A stretch of DNA of 64,000 nt from Clostridium beijerinckii (lineage in GTDB: Bacteria; Bacillota; Clostridia; Clostridiales; Clostridiaceae): NCBI RefSeq assembly GCF_036699995.1, contig NZ_CP144906.1, positions 3,793,001 to 3,857,000 of the forward strand. The letters are read 5' to 3'. The notes under the pieces were generated by a model. That model was not told the DNA's origin, made no database searches, and saw only the letters and a list, made by a program, of their open reading frames with translations. Positions 17,024-25,423 of this stretch are shown here, piece after piece. Within the stretch, counting starts at the first letter, position 1. Every line of letters begins with the position of its first letter. Position numbers and translations under genes: made by a program.

Positions 17024-17446
17024 CTATTTCAAATTTTTACCAGTAAATGCTAAAGGTAGAATTTCTTCTAATGTATGTTCTAAATATTCTTCTGTGCTTT
17101 TAGCAATAATTATTTTAAAAGTCTTTAGATCACAGAACTCTGCCATAACTTGCCTACATACTGCACAAGGTGCACAAAAATCTCCTTCACCAGGTTTTAC
17201 CCCTTTTTTATTTCCTACTACTGCTATTGCAATAAATTCTTTTTTCCCTTCAGAAATTGCTTTAAAGAAAGCTGTTCTTTCTGCACAGTTTGTTGGTGTA
17301 AATGCTGCATTTTCTATATTACAGCCCTGATATATTGTTCCATCATCACAAAGTAAAGCCGCACCTACATTAAAATTAGAGTATGGAGTATAACAAAACT
17401 TTTGTGCCTCAAATGCTTTTTCTATCAATACTTTTGCATCTATCAT
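17024..17446 (-). CDS. cdd: cytidine deaminase, 140 aa
   Basis: Zinc-dependent deaminase converting cytidine and deoxycytidine to uridine and deoxyuridine in pyrimidine salvage. The tetrameric short form is indicated by length. Zinc ligands are Cys 54 in NCAERTAF (Glu 56 is the catalytic proton shuttle) and the PCAVCRQ motif at 93-99. The substrate segment YSNFNVGAALL at 22-32 and GCNIENAAF at 41-49 are intact. It stands alone with its own terminator; no other nucleoside genes are adjacent. Confidence 0.95.
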   Translation of the reverse strand: MIDAKVLIEKAFEAQKFCYTPYSNFNVGAALLCDDGTIYQGCNIENAAFTPTNCAERTAFFKAISEGKKEFIAIAVVGNKKGVKPGEGDFCAPCAVCRQVMAEFCDLKTFKIIIAKSTEEYLEHTLEEILPLAFTGKNLK

Positions 17447-17614
17447 ATTTTATTACCAAACCTTTCTTTAAAATTCCAATATATTACTATATATTAAGGA
17501 ATTAAATTGTACCACTATTATACAAGCATGTAAATATAATTTAATATGATTTAATATAGATACTCAACTCTTAACTTAGACTTATGCAATACTTCACTGA
17601 AAGTAGAAACATTG

Positions 17615-18556
17615 TTATAGTGCATTTTCTTTGTATTTTGCTCCTACATCTTCTACTTCTCTCCTAAATCTTATAATCTGTTTTCCATCAGAAATAAATA
17701 GCCCTAATAATGTTAAGATAATTCCTATAATTGAAATAAAGGTTATTTTCTCATGTAAAATAACAGCAGATGAAGCAGCGGTTATTACAGGTACCATATA
17801 AATATATATGCTTGTTTTCACTACTCCCAAAATCTTAACTGACCAATTCCAAGTTACAAAGCATAATGCAGATGCTCCAAAACCTAAATATAGGATATTC
17901 ATTAGATTTGATACGTTAGTAAATCTATATAATTGAAGCTTAAAATCACAAATAAATATGGCAGGTATCATAAAAATTAATCCATAGAAAAATACTTTGC
18001 GAGTACAGATAATGGTATTATATTGAAATTGACTAATTTTCTTCATGACAACAGAATAAACCGCCCATAAAATAGCAGCAAGTATTGCTAATATATCACC
18101 AAATGGATTTAATTTTAAAACAAATTTTCCGTTAAACTCGATAAGAAGTATCCCTATTATTGCTATTGTAAGTCCAATGAAAAAGTATGATGTTAACTTT
18201 TCATTATCTAAAAACAGATTAGCAAAAACAGCTGTAAAAAATGGAGCAATTGAAATAATTACACCTACATTAGTTGCAAGGGTATAGTTCAATGCGATAT
18301 TTTCACAAAGGAAATACAAGGTTACTCCTGCTAACCCAGCTGCTGCGAAATAAAGTTCTTGTTTCAATTTAGCCTTTTTTATATGATATGGGCATATGCA
18401 AAGCAATGTAAGATATCCAATTATAAATCTAAAGATTAAAATTTCAATTGGTGTAAAATCTTTTAATAATACTTTAGTTGAAATAAAGGTTGTCCCCCAA
18501 ATTAATATTGTCATAACTGCTGATAAATGACCTGCCCTAACTTTGTTATTACTCAT
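17615..18556 (-). CDS. EamA/DMT-family transporter, 313 aa
   Basis: Ten-helix drug/metabolite transporter made of two EamA repeats (first starts at TILIWGTTFISTKVLL, second at GDILAILAAILWAVYSVVMK). It is a likely exporter of an amino acid or metabolite. Its start overlaps the end of the AraC gene by 8 bases, so the two are translationally coupled and the regulator probably controls this export function. Start ATG follows GTAGGAGTAAAGAAA. Confidence 0.92.
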   Translation of the reverse strand: MSNNKVRAGHLSAVMTILIWGTTFISTKVLLKDFTPIEILIFRFIIGYLTLLCICPYHIKKAKLKQELYFAAAGLAGVTLYFLCENIALNYTLATNVGVIISIAPFFTAVFANLFLDNEKLTSYFFIGLTIAIIGILLIEFNGKFVLKLNPFGDILAILAAILWAVYSVVMKKISQFQYNTIICTRKVFFYGLIFMIPAIFICDFKLQLYRFTNVSNLMNILYLGFGASALCFVTWNWSVKILGVVKTSIYIYMVPVITAASSAVILHEKITFISIIGIILTLLGLFISDGKQIIRFRREVEDVGAKYKENAL

Positions 18557-19388
18557 TTTCTTTACTCCTACATCTATTAATAAAAATATTCATATACTGC
18601 TTTGGCGTTAATCCAATCAACTTTTTAAAAAAGTTTGTAAAATGACTTTGGTCTGTGAATCCTGTTTTGAATGCTACTTCTATTGGAGTAACTCCTTGTT
18701 CCAGCATTTTTTTCGCCTTACTAATCCTAATTGTTTGAAGATAATTATATGGTGATATTCCCTTTTGCTTAGTAAAAGAATGTAACAAATAATATTTACT
18801 TAATCCAGTTAAATTGCTTAATTGATTTAATGTGATATTTTCCATATAATTATTTTCTAGATAATCACACACTGTCTTAATTTCCACACTAGCTTCCTGT
18901 ATAGTCATTTCAGAAACTGGATTTGAATATTCCCTTATCAATTGCTCAATTATGAATAGAAACAATTCCTCTTTTTTTAAATTCCTCTCCTCCTCCATTA
19001 TCATAAGATGTAACTCTTTTAAAGAAGATGTAAGTTCATTACGGAATAAAACAAATTCCATAAAATTAGGCAGATATTCTTTTCCTGTTATTTCAAATGT
19101 GATTTTTTTCATAACATCTTTCTTAATATTAATGCACCTATAATCAAGCGCCCTGTCATCAATTTGTTCGCATGTATGAATATCACCAGGATTGAACACT
19201 ATTAAATCCCCTGTTTCTATAATGTACTGCTTATTTTTGCAAGACAAATATCTTTTCCCATTCTCAATAAATCCAATAACATAATAGTCGTGAAAGTGAT
19301 TTGGAAACTTCTGCATGATACCTTTAAAGTTATAAGCCTCTATGCTTAGCTCTGTATCAAAACAAACAGTCCTAACTTCGTTTAACAT
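18549..19388 (-). CDS. AraC-family regulator with cupin sensor, 279 aa
   Basis: N-terminal cupin-like sensing domain (FPNHFHDYYVIGFIENGKRY, LIVFNPGDIHTCEQ) and C-terminal double helix-turn-helix (ITLNQLSNLTGLSKYYLLHS; PIEVAFKTGFTDQSHFTNF). It is the first gene of a two-gene operon with the EamA transporter, the usual layout of AraC activators of amino-acid or metabolite exporters. Start ATG follows AAGGAGGAAAATAG. Confidence 0.92.
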   Translation of the reverse strand: MLNEVRTVCFDTELSIEAYNFKGIMQKFPNHFHDYYVIGFIENGKRYLSCKNKQYIIETGDLIVFNPGDIHTCEQIDDRALDYRCINIKKDVMKKITFEITGKEYLPNFMEFVLFRNELTSSLKELHLMIMEEERNLKKEELFLFIIEQLIREYSNPVSEMTIQEASVEIKTVCDYLENNYMENITLNQLSNLTGLSKYYLLHSFTKQKGISPYNYLQTIRISKAKKMLEQGVTPIEVAFKTGFTDQSHFTNFFKKLIGLTPKQYMNIFINRCRSKENE

Positions 19389-19563
19389 CTATTTTCCTCC
19401 TTTCCTTATGTCTATTTTCTAAGAATATCATAGAAATTAAAATAGTTCTTGTATGATGTTGTTCAACTTTTTATTTACCATGATTTCAGAAATTAATATG
19501 TACAATAATAGATTTTTATATATTCTTGCCACCGCTCATATGGAAACCTTTTAAATATTATGA

Positions 19564-19569
19564 TATAAT
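19564..19569 (+). promoter_or_regulatory. -10 element of toxin promoter (candidate)
   Basis: TATAAT about 64 bases before the toxin reading frame; no strong -35 is visible. A second TATAAT at 19577-19582 is also possible. Confidence 0.4.
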
Positions 19570-19604
19570 TTCCATGTATAATTCAATAGTTTTGTGGGCT
19601 ACTG

Positions 19605-19640
19605 GTATCACTTACCTCTTTTTTTGAATGGAGGTGATAC
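19605..19640 (+). promoter_or_regulatory. 5' hairpin sequestering the toxin Shine-Dalgarno
   Basis: GTATCAC (19605-19611) and CCTC (19615-19618) can pair with GAGGTGATAC (19631-19640), which contains the toxin ribosome binding site. This matches the translation-blocking 5' stem-loop known for Fst-type toxin mRNAs. Confidence 0.55.
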
Positions 19641-19744
19641 TTATCAGTAATGACGTTTTAACATTACTATTTCAAGGTGGATTATTCTTAATATCGCTGT
19701 TAACATTGATAGTGGTTCTTATAGAAAAAATCTCAAAAAAATAG
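19628..19744 (+). CDS. putative holin-like type I toxin, 33-38 aa
   Basis: Tiny membrane peptide: SNDVLTLLFQGGLF, then a hydrophobic helix LISLLTLIVVLIE and a basic end KISKK. This is the composition and length of the Fst/holin-like type I toxin family, which damages the cell membrane. The ATG at 19628 overlaps the ribosome binding site GGAGG (19630-19634) and cannot use it. The codon 8 bases after that site is ATC (19643), which gives a 33-residue product; a non-AUG or crippled start is therefore likely. The stop lies inside the terminator stem. An antisense gene converges on it. Confidence 0.75.
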   Translation: MEVILISNDVLTLLFQGGLFLISLLTLIVVLIEKISKK

Positions 19745-19779
19745 TAGCCCCAGGTTCAATTGGAAGGCTACTATTTTTT
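19735..19779. terminator. bidirectional terminator shared by toxin mRNA and antisense RNA
   Basis: TAGTAGCC (19742-19749) pairs with GGCTACTA (19766-19773). It is followed by six T on the plus strand and, read on the minus strand, by seven T. Confidence 0.8.
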
Positions 19780-19814
19780 AAATAAAAATCTTAGTGATAC
19801 CAGTTGCCTAAGCA
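19736..19814 (-). ncRNA. antisense RNA antitoxin (predicted)
   Basis: A minus-strand promoter with -10 TATAAT (19826-19821) and -35-like TGCAAT (19850-19845), 18 bases apart, would start an RNA near 19814. It would end at the shared terminator, giving about 75-80 bases complementary to the 3' end of the toxin mRNA. Its early part also contains GGTATCAC, complementary to GTGATAC in the toxin ribosome binding region, as direct repeats do in the pAD1 par locus. Predicted only. Confidence 0.55.
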
Positions 19815-20040
19815 ACTAGAATTATATACTATAGTGAAAAGCATATTGCAGTATGTTTTTCACTATTTTCATTTTTATACTATTTCCTTACACTATATGC
19901 AAGTTTTATTAAATAAATCATAGATTTAGACTCTTACTTATATTATATCAATTTTCACTAAAAAATAAACACATATTTTTATTGAAAATTACCTCTGTAA
20001 AGGATCCTGTATATTATTATATTTACTAAAGTTATTAGTC
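19815..20040. other. gene-free sequence
   Basis: Apart from the antisense promoter at 19821-19850 nothing recognisable is seen; AT-rich up to the VOC gene stop. Confidence 0.4.
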
Positions 20041-20430
20041 TTACTCAGTTATTTCTATTCTATTCCCATCTGGATCCAAAATACAACTTTCATAATATCC
20101 ATCTCCAGTATAGCGAGGTTCACTTACTACTTCATAACCTGCATTTCTTAATGACTCAGTAAGATTATTAACTTTTTCAACACTGCCAACAGAAATGGCA
20201 ATATGAATTAATCCAATATATTGATTAATAGTATCATTTAAATTTGAAGGAATTGTTGGCATCTGCATAACTTCAAGTCTTGCTCCTGAATCAAATTTAA
20301 TAAAATATGATTCAAATTGTTTTTTATGATTAGTATATTTATCTCCAGCAACTCCTTCAAAATAAGTAACATAAAAGTCTCTTAATTTTTCTATATCCTT
20401 AGTCCATATAGCCACATGTTCAATTTTCAT
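20041..20430 (-). CDS. VOC/glyoxalase family protein, 129 aa
   Basis: Vicinal-oxygen-chelate fold protein. Metal-ligand motifs are present: His 5 in IEHVAIW, Glu in SGARLEVMQ, His in LIHIAISVG and Glu near the end in DPDGNRIEITE. This is the lactoylglutathione-lyase-like arrangement, but small VOC proteins include resistance proteins and isomerases, so the substrate is open. Start ATG follows AAAGGAAGTGTAAAT. Separated from the acetyltransferase upstream by about 60 bases. Confidence 0.9.
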   Translation of the reverse strand: MKIEHVAIWTKDIEKLRDFYVTYFEGVAGDKYTNHKKQFESYFIKFDSGARLEVMQMPTIPSNLNDTINQYIGLIHIAISVGSVEKVNNLTESLRNAGYEVVSEPRYTGDGYYESCILDPDGNRIEITE

Positions 20431-20492
20431 ATTTACACTTCCTTTACCTTTAGTATTAACTTTAAATTTCTGCGCTAATTTATTAAATTTAA

Positions 20493-21107
20493 TTAAACGT
20501 TGTAATCATCAACATCGAACTCATTGTTTTTATAATAATATTTGCGGTCTTCTTCTGTAATCTCGCGTACAACCTTACATGGATTTCCTACTGCTATCAC
20601 ATTATCTGGAATGTCTTTAGTCACTACACTTCCAGAACCAATTACAACATTATTCCCTATTTTAACACCTGGATTTATTACAACACTTCCACCTACCCAC
20701 ACGTTATCTCCAATTATAACGTCAATTCCATACTCATAACCCGAATTTCTTGACTCTGGATGAATTGGATGCCCAGCAGTATAAATTGATACATTAGGTG
20801 CAAACAAAACATTCTCACCTATTATTACCTTCCCTACATCTAATATCGTGCAGTTATAATTAGCAAAAAAGTTATTGCCCACTTCAATATTTTTACCATA
20901 ATCACAGTGAAATGGCTGCTCTATGCAAACTTTATCACCAGTCTTACCTAGAATATCTTTAATAAGTTCCTCCATTCTATTCATTTCATCTGGACGAAGT
21001 AAATTATATTCATGTATTTTTAGCTTATTTTCCATTCTTTCTTCACCAAGTCCATCTAACCAAGCTTTATATGGTAATCCTGCTAGCATTCTTTCCTTTT
21101 GATTCAT
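20493..21107 (-). CDS. sugar O-acetyltransferase (maltose/galactoside type), 204 aa
   Basis: Left-handed beta-helix acetyltransferase of the LacA/Maa family. The N-terminal cap KERMLAGLPYKAWLDGLGEER is diagnostic, FHCDYGKNIEVGNNFFANYN begins the hexapeptide helix, the catalytic His lies in IYTAGHPIHPESRN, and the coil continues through VWVGGSVVINPGVKIGNN. It acetylates sugars entering the cell from acetyl-CoA. It lies about 40 bases after the MFS transporter gene, so the two may share a transcript. Confidence 0.93.
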   Translation of the reverse strand: MNQKERMLAGLPYKAWLDGLGEERMENKLKIHEYNLLRPDEMNRMEELIKDILGKTGDKVCIEQPFHCDYGKNIEVGNNFFANYNCTILDVGKVIIGENVLFAPNVSIYTAGHPIHPESRNSGYEYGIDVIIGDNVWVGGSVVINPGVKIGNNVVIGSGSVVTKDIPDNVIAVGNPCKVVREITEEDRKYYYKNNEFDVDDYNV

Positions 21108-21143
21108 CTTTCTATTCCCCTTTTCTTTATCTATATAATTATT

Positions 21144-22391
21144 TTATTCTTCACCTTGAGGTACTTTGTATTTAAATATAGCAATTAATATTAAAGAAAC
21201 ACTATACACAACTGTAAATGCCAATGAAAATGCTATTCCATTTCTCATTGTTGCTGAATATATCATTCCTGCAATAACTCCTGCAATGCCTTGTACAAAG
21301 CTAATAAATGATATTCCTTCTGCAATTAGTTTATCATCTAAATGCCTCTGTGCAAACGCAAATGGAACAACTTGATGTATTCCAACTCCAATACCAATAA
21401 TTGCAGTAGATAATATGATCACAAAGTAACTTGATATAAACAATGTTAATACATAAATAAGTGTTCCTATCAAAATAGCGCCTGACATCAGTATAAAAAT
21501 TGCCTTTGTACAACCTTTCTTTGAAATATATATGCCAGAGGCACTCGATAATATCATAACAAATATATTGCAAGGAGCAAGAACAACAGCACTAATAGTA
21601 GTGTTTGCTCTTAAAACTGTCTGTGCATAAAGTGGTATGTAATTACCACTACATGAAATGCATGTAGCTATAAAAGTAATTAAAATAATTGTTAAATATC
21701 CCTTTTGTTTTAGTAATTTTACAATAAATAATTCTTTTTTATTGCTTCCATTTATATGAAGATTTTCTCCTTTATCATATTCCTTTATGCTGCTTTTTAT
21801 AATGATTCTATTTTTTGTTTTACTTCTTGGCATAAAAAATCCCACAAATATCATTCCAATTATAAATAAAGGAAACAGTATAGCAAGGGATATCCTCCAA
21901 CTCCATCTCTCTGTAAATATTCCACAAAGTACTGGACCCAAAATGAGCGTCAATGAATAAACTGTCTGCATAATTCCAATCCTAACTGGATACTCTTCTT
22001 CAGATACTATATCGTTTATCATTGTAAATACATTTGCAAAAAATAGTCCCCAAAAGAAACCTGAAGCTCCTCTAGCAATAAGAAATACAGTTCCATTTGA
22101 TGCTGCTGCACTAATTCCAACGCTTAAAGCAAAAGCGCCTACACTCCATATATACAATTGTTTACGTCCAAAATATTCTCCTGCTCTACCAGACATAAGT
22201 AATGATATGCTTCTTGCTAGTGGTTCTATTACAAACATAGCATTAAACAAATCTATCCTGCCATATTCACGAAAAGCTGTAGCCGCATAAATTCCTGTGC
22301 TGCTAACAAGGTAGGATGTACATATATTTATTATAACAAGTCCAATAAATACTATATTTGCTTTATCTAAGTTTAGTCTTTTGATTTTCAT
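21144..22391 (-). CDS. MFS transporter, 415 aa
   Basis: Twelve-helix major facilitator permease. The motif-A-like loop SGRAGEYFGRKQLYIW lies between helices 2 and 3, and GPVLCGIFTERWSWRISLAI is the motif C/helix-5 region of drug:H+ antiporters (DHA2/14-helix-like exporters). The start is taken at ATGAAAATC with GGTGGAAAAAGAGAT before it; an earlier ATG (22469) has no ribosome binding site. It is divergent from an AraC gene 160 bases away that probably regulates it, and upstream of a sugar acetyltransferase. Confidence 0.9.
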   Translation of the reverse strand: MKIKRLNLDKANIVFIGLVIINICTSYLVSSTGIYAATAFREYGRIDLFNAMFVIEPLARSISLLMSGRAGEYFGRKQLYIWSVGAFALSVGISAAASNGTVFLIARGASGFFWGLFFANVFTMINDIVSEEEYPVRIGIMQTVYSLTLILGPVLCGIFTERWSWRISLAILFPLFIIGMIFVGFFMPRSKTKNRIIIKSSIKEYDKGENLHINGSNKKELFIVKLLKQKGYLTIILITFIATCISCSGNYIPLYAQTVLRANTTISAVVLAPCNIFVMILSSASGIYISKKGCTKAIFILMSGAILIGTLIYVLTLFISSYFVIILSTAIIGIGVGIHQVVPFAFAQRHLDDKLIAEGISFISFVQGIAGVIAGMIYSATMRNGIAFSLAFTVVYSVSLILIAIFKYKVPQGEE

Positions 22392-22554
22392 ATCTCTTTT
22401 TCCACCTTTTGAATATTTGCCATTTTCAAATTGCTTTATGAGCCTGTCTATATTATAATAATATTCCATAACAACTAATAAAAATATAAGAATAAGCTAT
22501 ATTTTTATAACAATAGTATATTAATTGATATTCATACCGTTTGGAGGGGAAACT

Positions 22555-23448
22555 ATGTTAAAGATGACACTATTAAATGATAACTCAGAAGTTGTATCTT
22601 ATAACTTCGCGGATTTTCCTATTCGTGCAAAAAAGTCTTTGCTTTCAGACTATCCAGCTATGGCTGCTTCTAACCATTGGCATACTGACTGGGAATTCAT
22701 CTTACTTTTAAATGGTAAAATGTCTTATTCTGTAAATGGTAAGAGCTATGAATTACAAGAAGGGCAGGCAATTTTTATAAATTCTGAGCAGATGCATTAT
22801 GGATATTCTGCTGATGGTTCTGATTGTAATTTTATATGTATTTTGTTTCCCCCATCCCTTATTTCTAGCATTACAAGAATCAAGGAAACTTATATACTGC
22901 CAGTATGTGAAGACACATCCAATCCATTTTTTATATTTCATCCCGAAATCACTTGGCAAAGAAACTTGATTGAAATTTTGAAAAACATTTATGAATTATG
23001 TAATGAACAAAAAGATGGATTTGAATTATATGTAATGAGCCTTTTTAATACAATATGTTTTAGCCTTTATAACAATATAAAAGATAGCATTTCCATTCAA
23101 GAAACAGCTAATGATAAAAAACTTGAAGCTATGCATAATATGACAGGATATATACAGAAAAATTATCAAAAAAGAATCACTTTAAATGAGATTGCTGCTG
23201 CTGGAAATGTATGTCGTAGTAGCTGTTGTGATATTTTTAAGCTCATTTTGAATAAGACTCCTGTTTCCTATTTAACAGAATATCGTCTAGAAAAGAGTAT
23301 TGAACTCCTAAAGATTTCTTCCCTTTCAGTTACTGAAATAGCACTTCAATGTGGATTTACAGGCTCAAGCTATTTTACGGAAATATTTCATAAAACAATA
23401 GGGTGTACTCCTTCAGAATACAGAAAAAAGAAATTTAATATTTTATGA
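22555..23448 (+). CDS. AraC-family regulator with cupin sensor, 297 aa
   Basis: N-terminal cupin (NHWHTDWEFILLLNGKMSY, GQAIFINSEQMHYGYS) and C-terminal double helix-turn-helix (ITLNEIAAAGNVCRSSCCD; VTEIALQCGFTGSSYFTEIF; IGCTPSEYRKKK). The start is the ATG after GGAGGGGAAACT; the upstream TTG in the same frame overlaps that site. Its divergent position suggests control of the MFS/sugar-acetyltransferase unit. Confidence 0.92.
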   Translation: MLKMTLLNDNSEVVSYNFADFPIRAKKSLLSDYPAMAASNHWHTDWEFILLLNGKMSYSVNGKSYELQEGQAIFINSEQMHYGYSADGSDCNFICILFPPSLISSITRIKETYILPVCEDTSNPFFIFHPEITWQRNLIEILKNIYELCNEQKDGFELYVMSLFNTICFSLYNNIKDSISIQETANDKKLEAMHNMTGYIQKNYQKRITLNEIAAAGNVCRSSCCDIFKLILNKTPVSYLTEYRLEKSIELLKISSLSVTEIALQCGFTGSSYFTEIFHKTIGCTPSEYRKKKFNIL

Positions 23449-23748
23449 TAAAAAAGATTAGTACATGATGAGGAAAACATTGTAGTCAGAGAAATATTCT
23501 GAAAGTTGGCATTCCATTCCCCTCATCTGTAAATAAGAAATGTTGGTACATATTTTTGTGTAGACATCCTATCCTCCTTGATCTTTAATACCTTTTAATA
23601 CAGTAACTTATTAGGAAGATAGAATTTGTCTACTTTTTATATAACTCTTTTTGACTTTATTCTACCATTTAATCTTCAATTAACAGATTTTAATCCTCTA
23701 TGGTCTGTTTTATTTTTATAATTTCAGACATTATTTATATCATTAGTG
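23449..23748. other. gene-free stretch with a possible relic
   Basis: On the minus strand an ATG at 23567 behind a strong AAGGAGGATAGG opens a frame that stops after 14 codons (23523). The same frame continues beyond the stop as protein-like sequence (EWNANFQNISLTTMF). This may be the start of a decayed gene. Nothing else is seen. Confidence 0.3.
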
Positions 23749-24222
23749 CTACACACAATTTACCGATACTTTGATTACTACTTTTCTTATCTTTTCATTT
23801 TTTTCATAATTACATGCAGGTCTATGGACATCATAAGGAAAAAATATAGCAAAAGTACCAGGATTCATTTTTAAATAGATTTCATCTTTAATATCATTTT
23901 CATAAAAGACATTATCATCTTTCTCTAATAGATTGTCACTAACTTTCTGCTCTCCTGTCTTTCTAGCAAACCCAATAATCTCTTTGCCCTCAAGAGAATA
24001 TTGTATATCTATAAATTTACCATGCGTTTCTGGCTTTCTTTCATCCAAAAGCGCAGTTTCTGTTTCAAATACCTTTGCAAAAATTTCGTTTCCTTGAATT
24101 TCATAGGTTCCATTTTCTAATGCACTAAAATTAGTATTTTTTAAAAACTCAAGAGCTTTAACTATTGCTGCTGGATATATATTCTTTTCAATTTCTAAAT
24201 GATTCAAATCTCCAAATATCAT
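23749..24222 (-). CDS. YhcH/YjgK/YiaL family protein, 157 aa
   Basis: Cupin-like protein of the YhcH/EbgC group, often encoded in sialic-acid, uronate or related sugar operons and thought to act as a sugar mutarotase/anomerase. Seen here: ETHGKFIDIQYSLEGKEIIG with the metal-binding His and Glu, then GTFAIFFPYDVHRPAC with the third and fourth ligands. It lies 19 bases after the Ldh-family gene and closes the operon that starts at 26446. Start ATG follows GAAGGAGTGATTATAAA. Confidence 0.9.
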   Translation of the reverse strand: MIFGDLNHLEIEKNIYPAAIVKALEFLKNTNFSALENGTYEIQGNEIFAKVFETETALLDERKPETHGKFIDIQYSLEGKEIIGFARKTGEQKVSDNLLEKDDNVFYENDIKDEIYLKMNPGTFAIFFPYDVHRPACNYEKNEKIRKVVIKVSVNCV

Positions 24223-24241
24223 TTTATAATCACTCCTTCAT

Positions 24242-25249
24242 CTATAAATTTAACAATTCATTCCAAACACCGTCATCTACAATAATTCCATTTTTCATTT
24301 GATCTTCTCTTTTATTCTTTGAATTTTCTCCAGGATAATATATTTCTCCACCATCTTTTGTTGGTTGAGCCGATTTAATATATTCTACAGTGTTGTCAAG
24401 TAATTGTTCAACCTGCTCTTTTCCTAATATTTTATATGGGTCTATTGCAATAAATACCTGATTGCAACTTCCACAGCTTCCTTTTTGAACTTTATCTATT
24501 TCAGCAGTAGCTAATCCACCTGATATTACAGCTGATATTACATCTAATAATATCGAAAACCCTGATCCTTTCCAGTAACCCATAGGTAATATTCTCATAC
24601 TTTCTTCAATTGGCCCTGGTTCTGAAGTTAAATTGCCCTCTTTATCAAATCCTCCAGGGAAAGGAAGCAATTCATTTTTTAATCGTGTAACTTGTAATTT
24701 CCCATAAGAATATTGAGACATAGCCATATCTAGAACGATATTCCCCTTTTCTCTTGGAACTGCCATAATAAAAGGATTATTTCCTACACAAGTGCTTTTA
24801 GCTCCCCATGCAGGCATACAAGATTCTGTGTTTGTCCACAAAATACCTATATACCCTTTATTAGCAGCATCCCATCCATATGTTCCGCCTCTCATCCAGT
24901 GAGTTGTATTTTTTAGAGTAACAAGTCCAATTCCCTGACTTGAAGCTATTTCCATTGCACGATTCATTGCAAACTTAGCATTAAGTATTCCTGGCCCCAT
25001 ATTTCCATCGTAGTTTTCTACTGAAGAAAATTTATTTACCAAAGTAGGCTCCGCATTAACATCAACCCACCCTTTTTTTGCGTAATCAACAAATCTGCTA
25101 ACACGATTTAACCCGTGTGAATAAACTCCATCTGCACTGCTTTCTGTGTGAATTTGTGCACAAATATCAGCTTTTTTCTCATCCATTCCAACTGATAACA
25201 ACACACGCTTAATTTCATTTTTCATTGTTTCAAAAGATACTCTTGTCAT
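24242..25249 (-). CDS. Ldh-family oxidoreductase (diketogulonate-reductase-like), 335 aa
   Basis: Malate/L-lactate dehydrogenase (type 2) family NAD(P)H enzyme, closest in motif pattern to 2,3-diketo-L-gulonate reductase (YiaK/DlgD). The catalytic His region SSADGVYSHGLNRVSRFVD is near residues 33-51, the nucleotide-binding loop is GILWTNTESCMPAWGA and NPFIMAVPREKGNIVLDMAM, and GYWKGSGFSILLDVIS is well conserved. The start ATG of MTRVSFE follows TTGGAGGATTTGTTT. Second gene of the sugar-acid operon. Confidence 0.92.
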   Translation of the reverse strand: MTRVSFETMKNEIKRVLLSVGMDEKKADICAQIHTESSADGVYSHGLNRVSRFVDYAKKGWVDVNAEPTLVNKFSSVENYDGNMGPGILNAKFAMNRAMEIASSQGIGLVTLKNTTHWMRGGTYGWDAANKGYIGILWTNTESCMPAWGAKSTCVGNNPFIMAVPREKGNIVLDMAMSQYSYGKLQVTRLKNELLPFPGGFDKEGNLTSEPGPIEESMRILPMGYWKGSGFSILLDVISAVISGGLATAEIDKVQKGSCGSCNQVFIAIDPYKILGKEQVEQLLDNTVEYIKSAQPTKDGGEIYYPGENSKNKREDQMKNGIIVDDGVWNELLNL

Positions 25250-25423
25250 AAACAAATCCTCCAATTCATTTTTTGTGTAAATTCTCGCATTACTTAAACC
25301 TTTACATAATTAATACTTTTGTTTGATAATTTTATAGCTTGTGTAAGTTTTCTAACACTAGATAATTTTTTATAAACTTTTATTTTTTATTAATTTACAA
25401 TGTTATTACTCTATAAATTTCAT

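Noticed and set aside
19596..19808. 15-bp inverted repeat GGCTACTGGTATCAC / GTGATACCAGTTGCC as long-range pairing within the toxin mRNA
   Set aside because: The 3' copy lies beyond the terminator and would not be in that mRNA. The repeat is better read as giving the antisense RNA a segment complementary to the toxin ribosome site.
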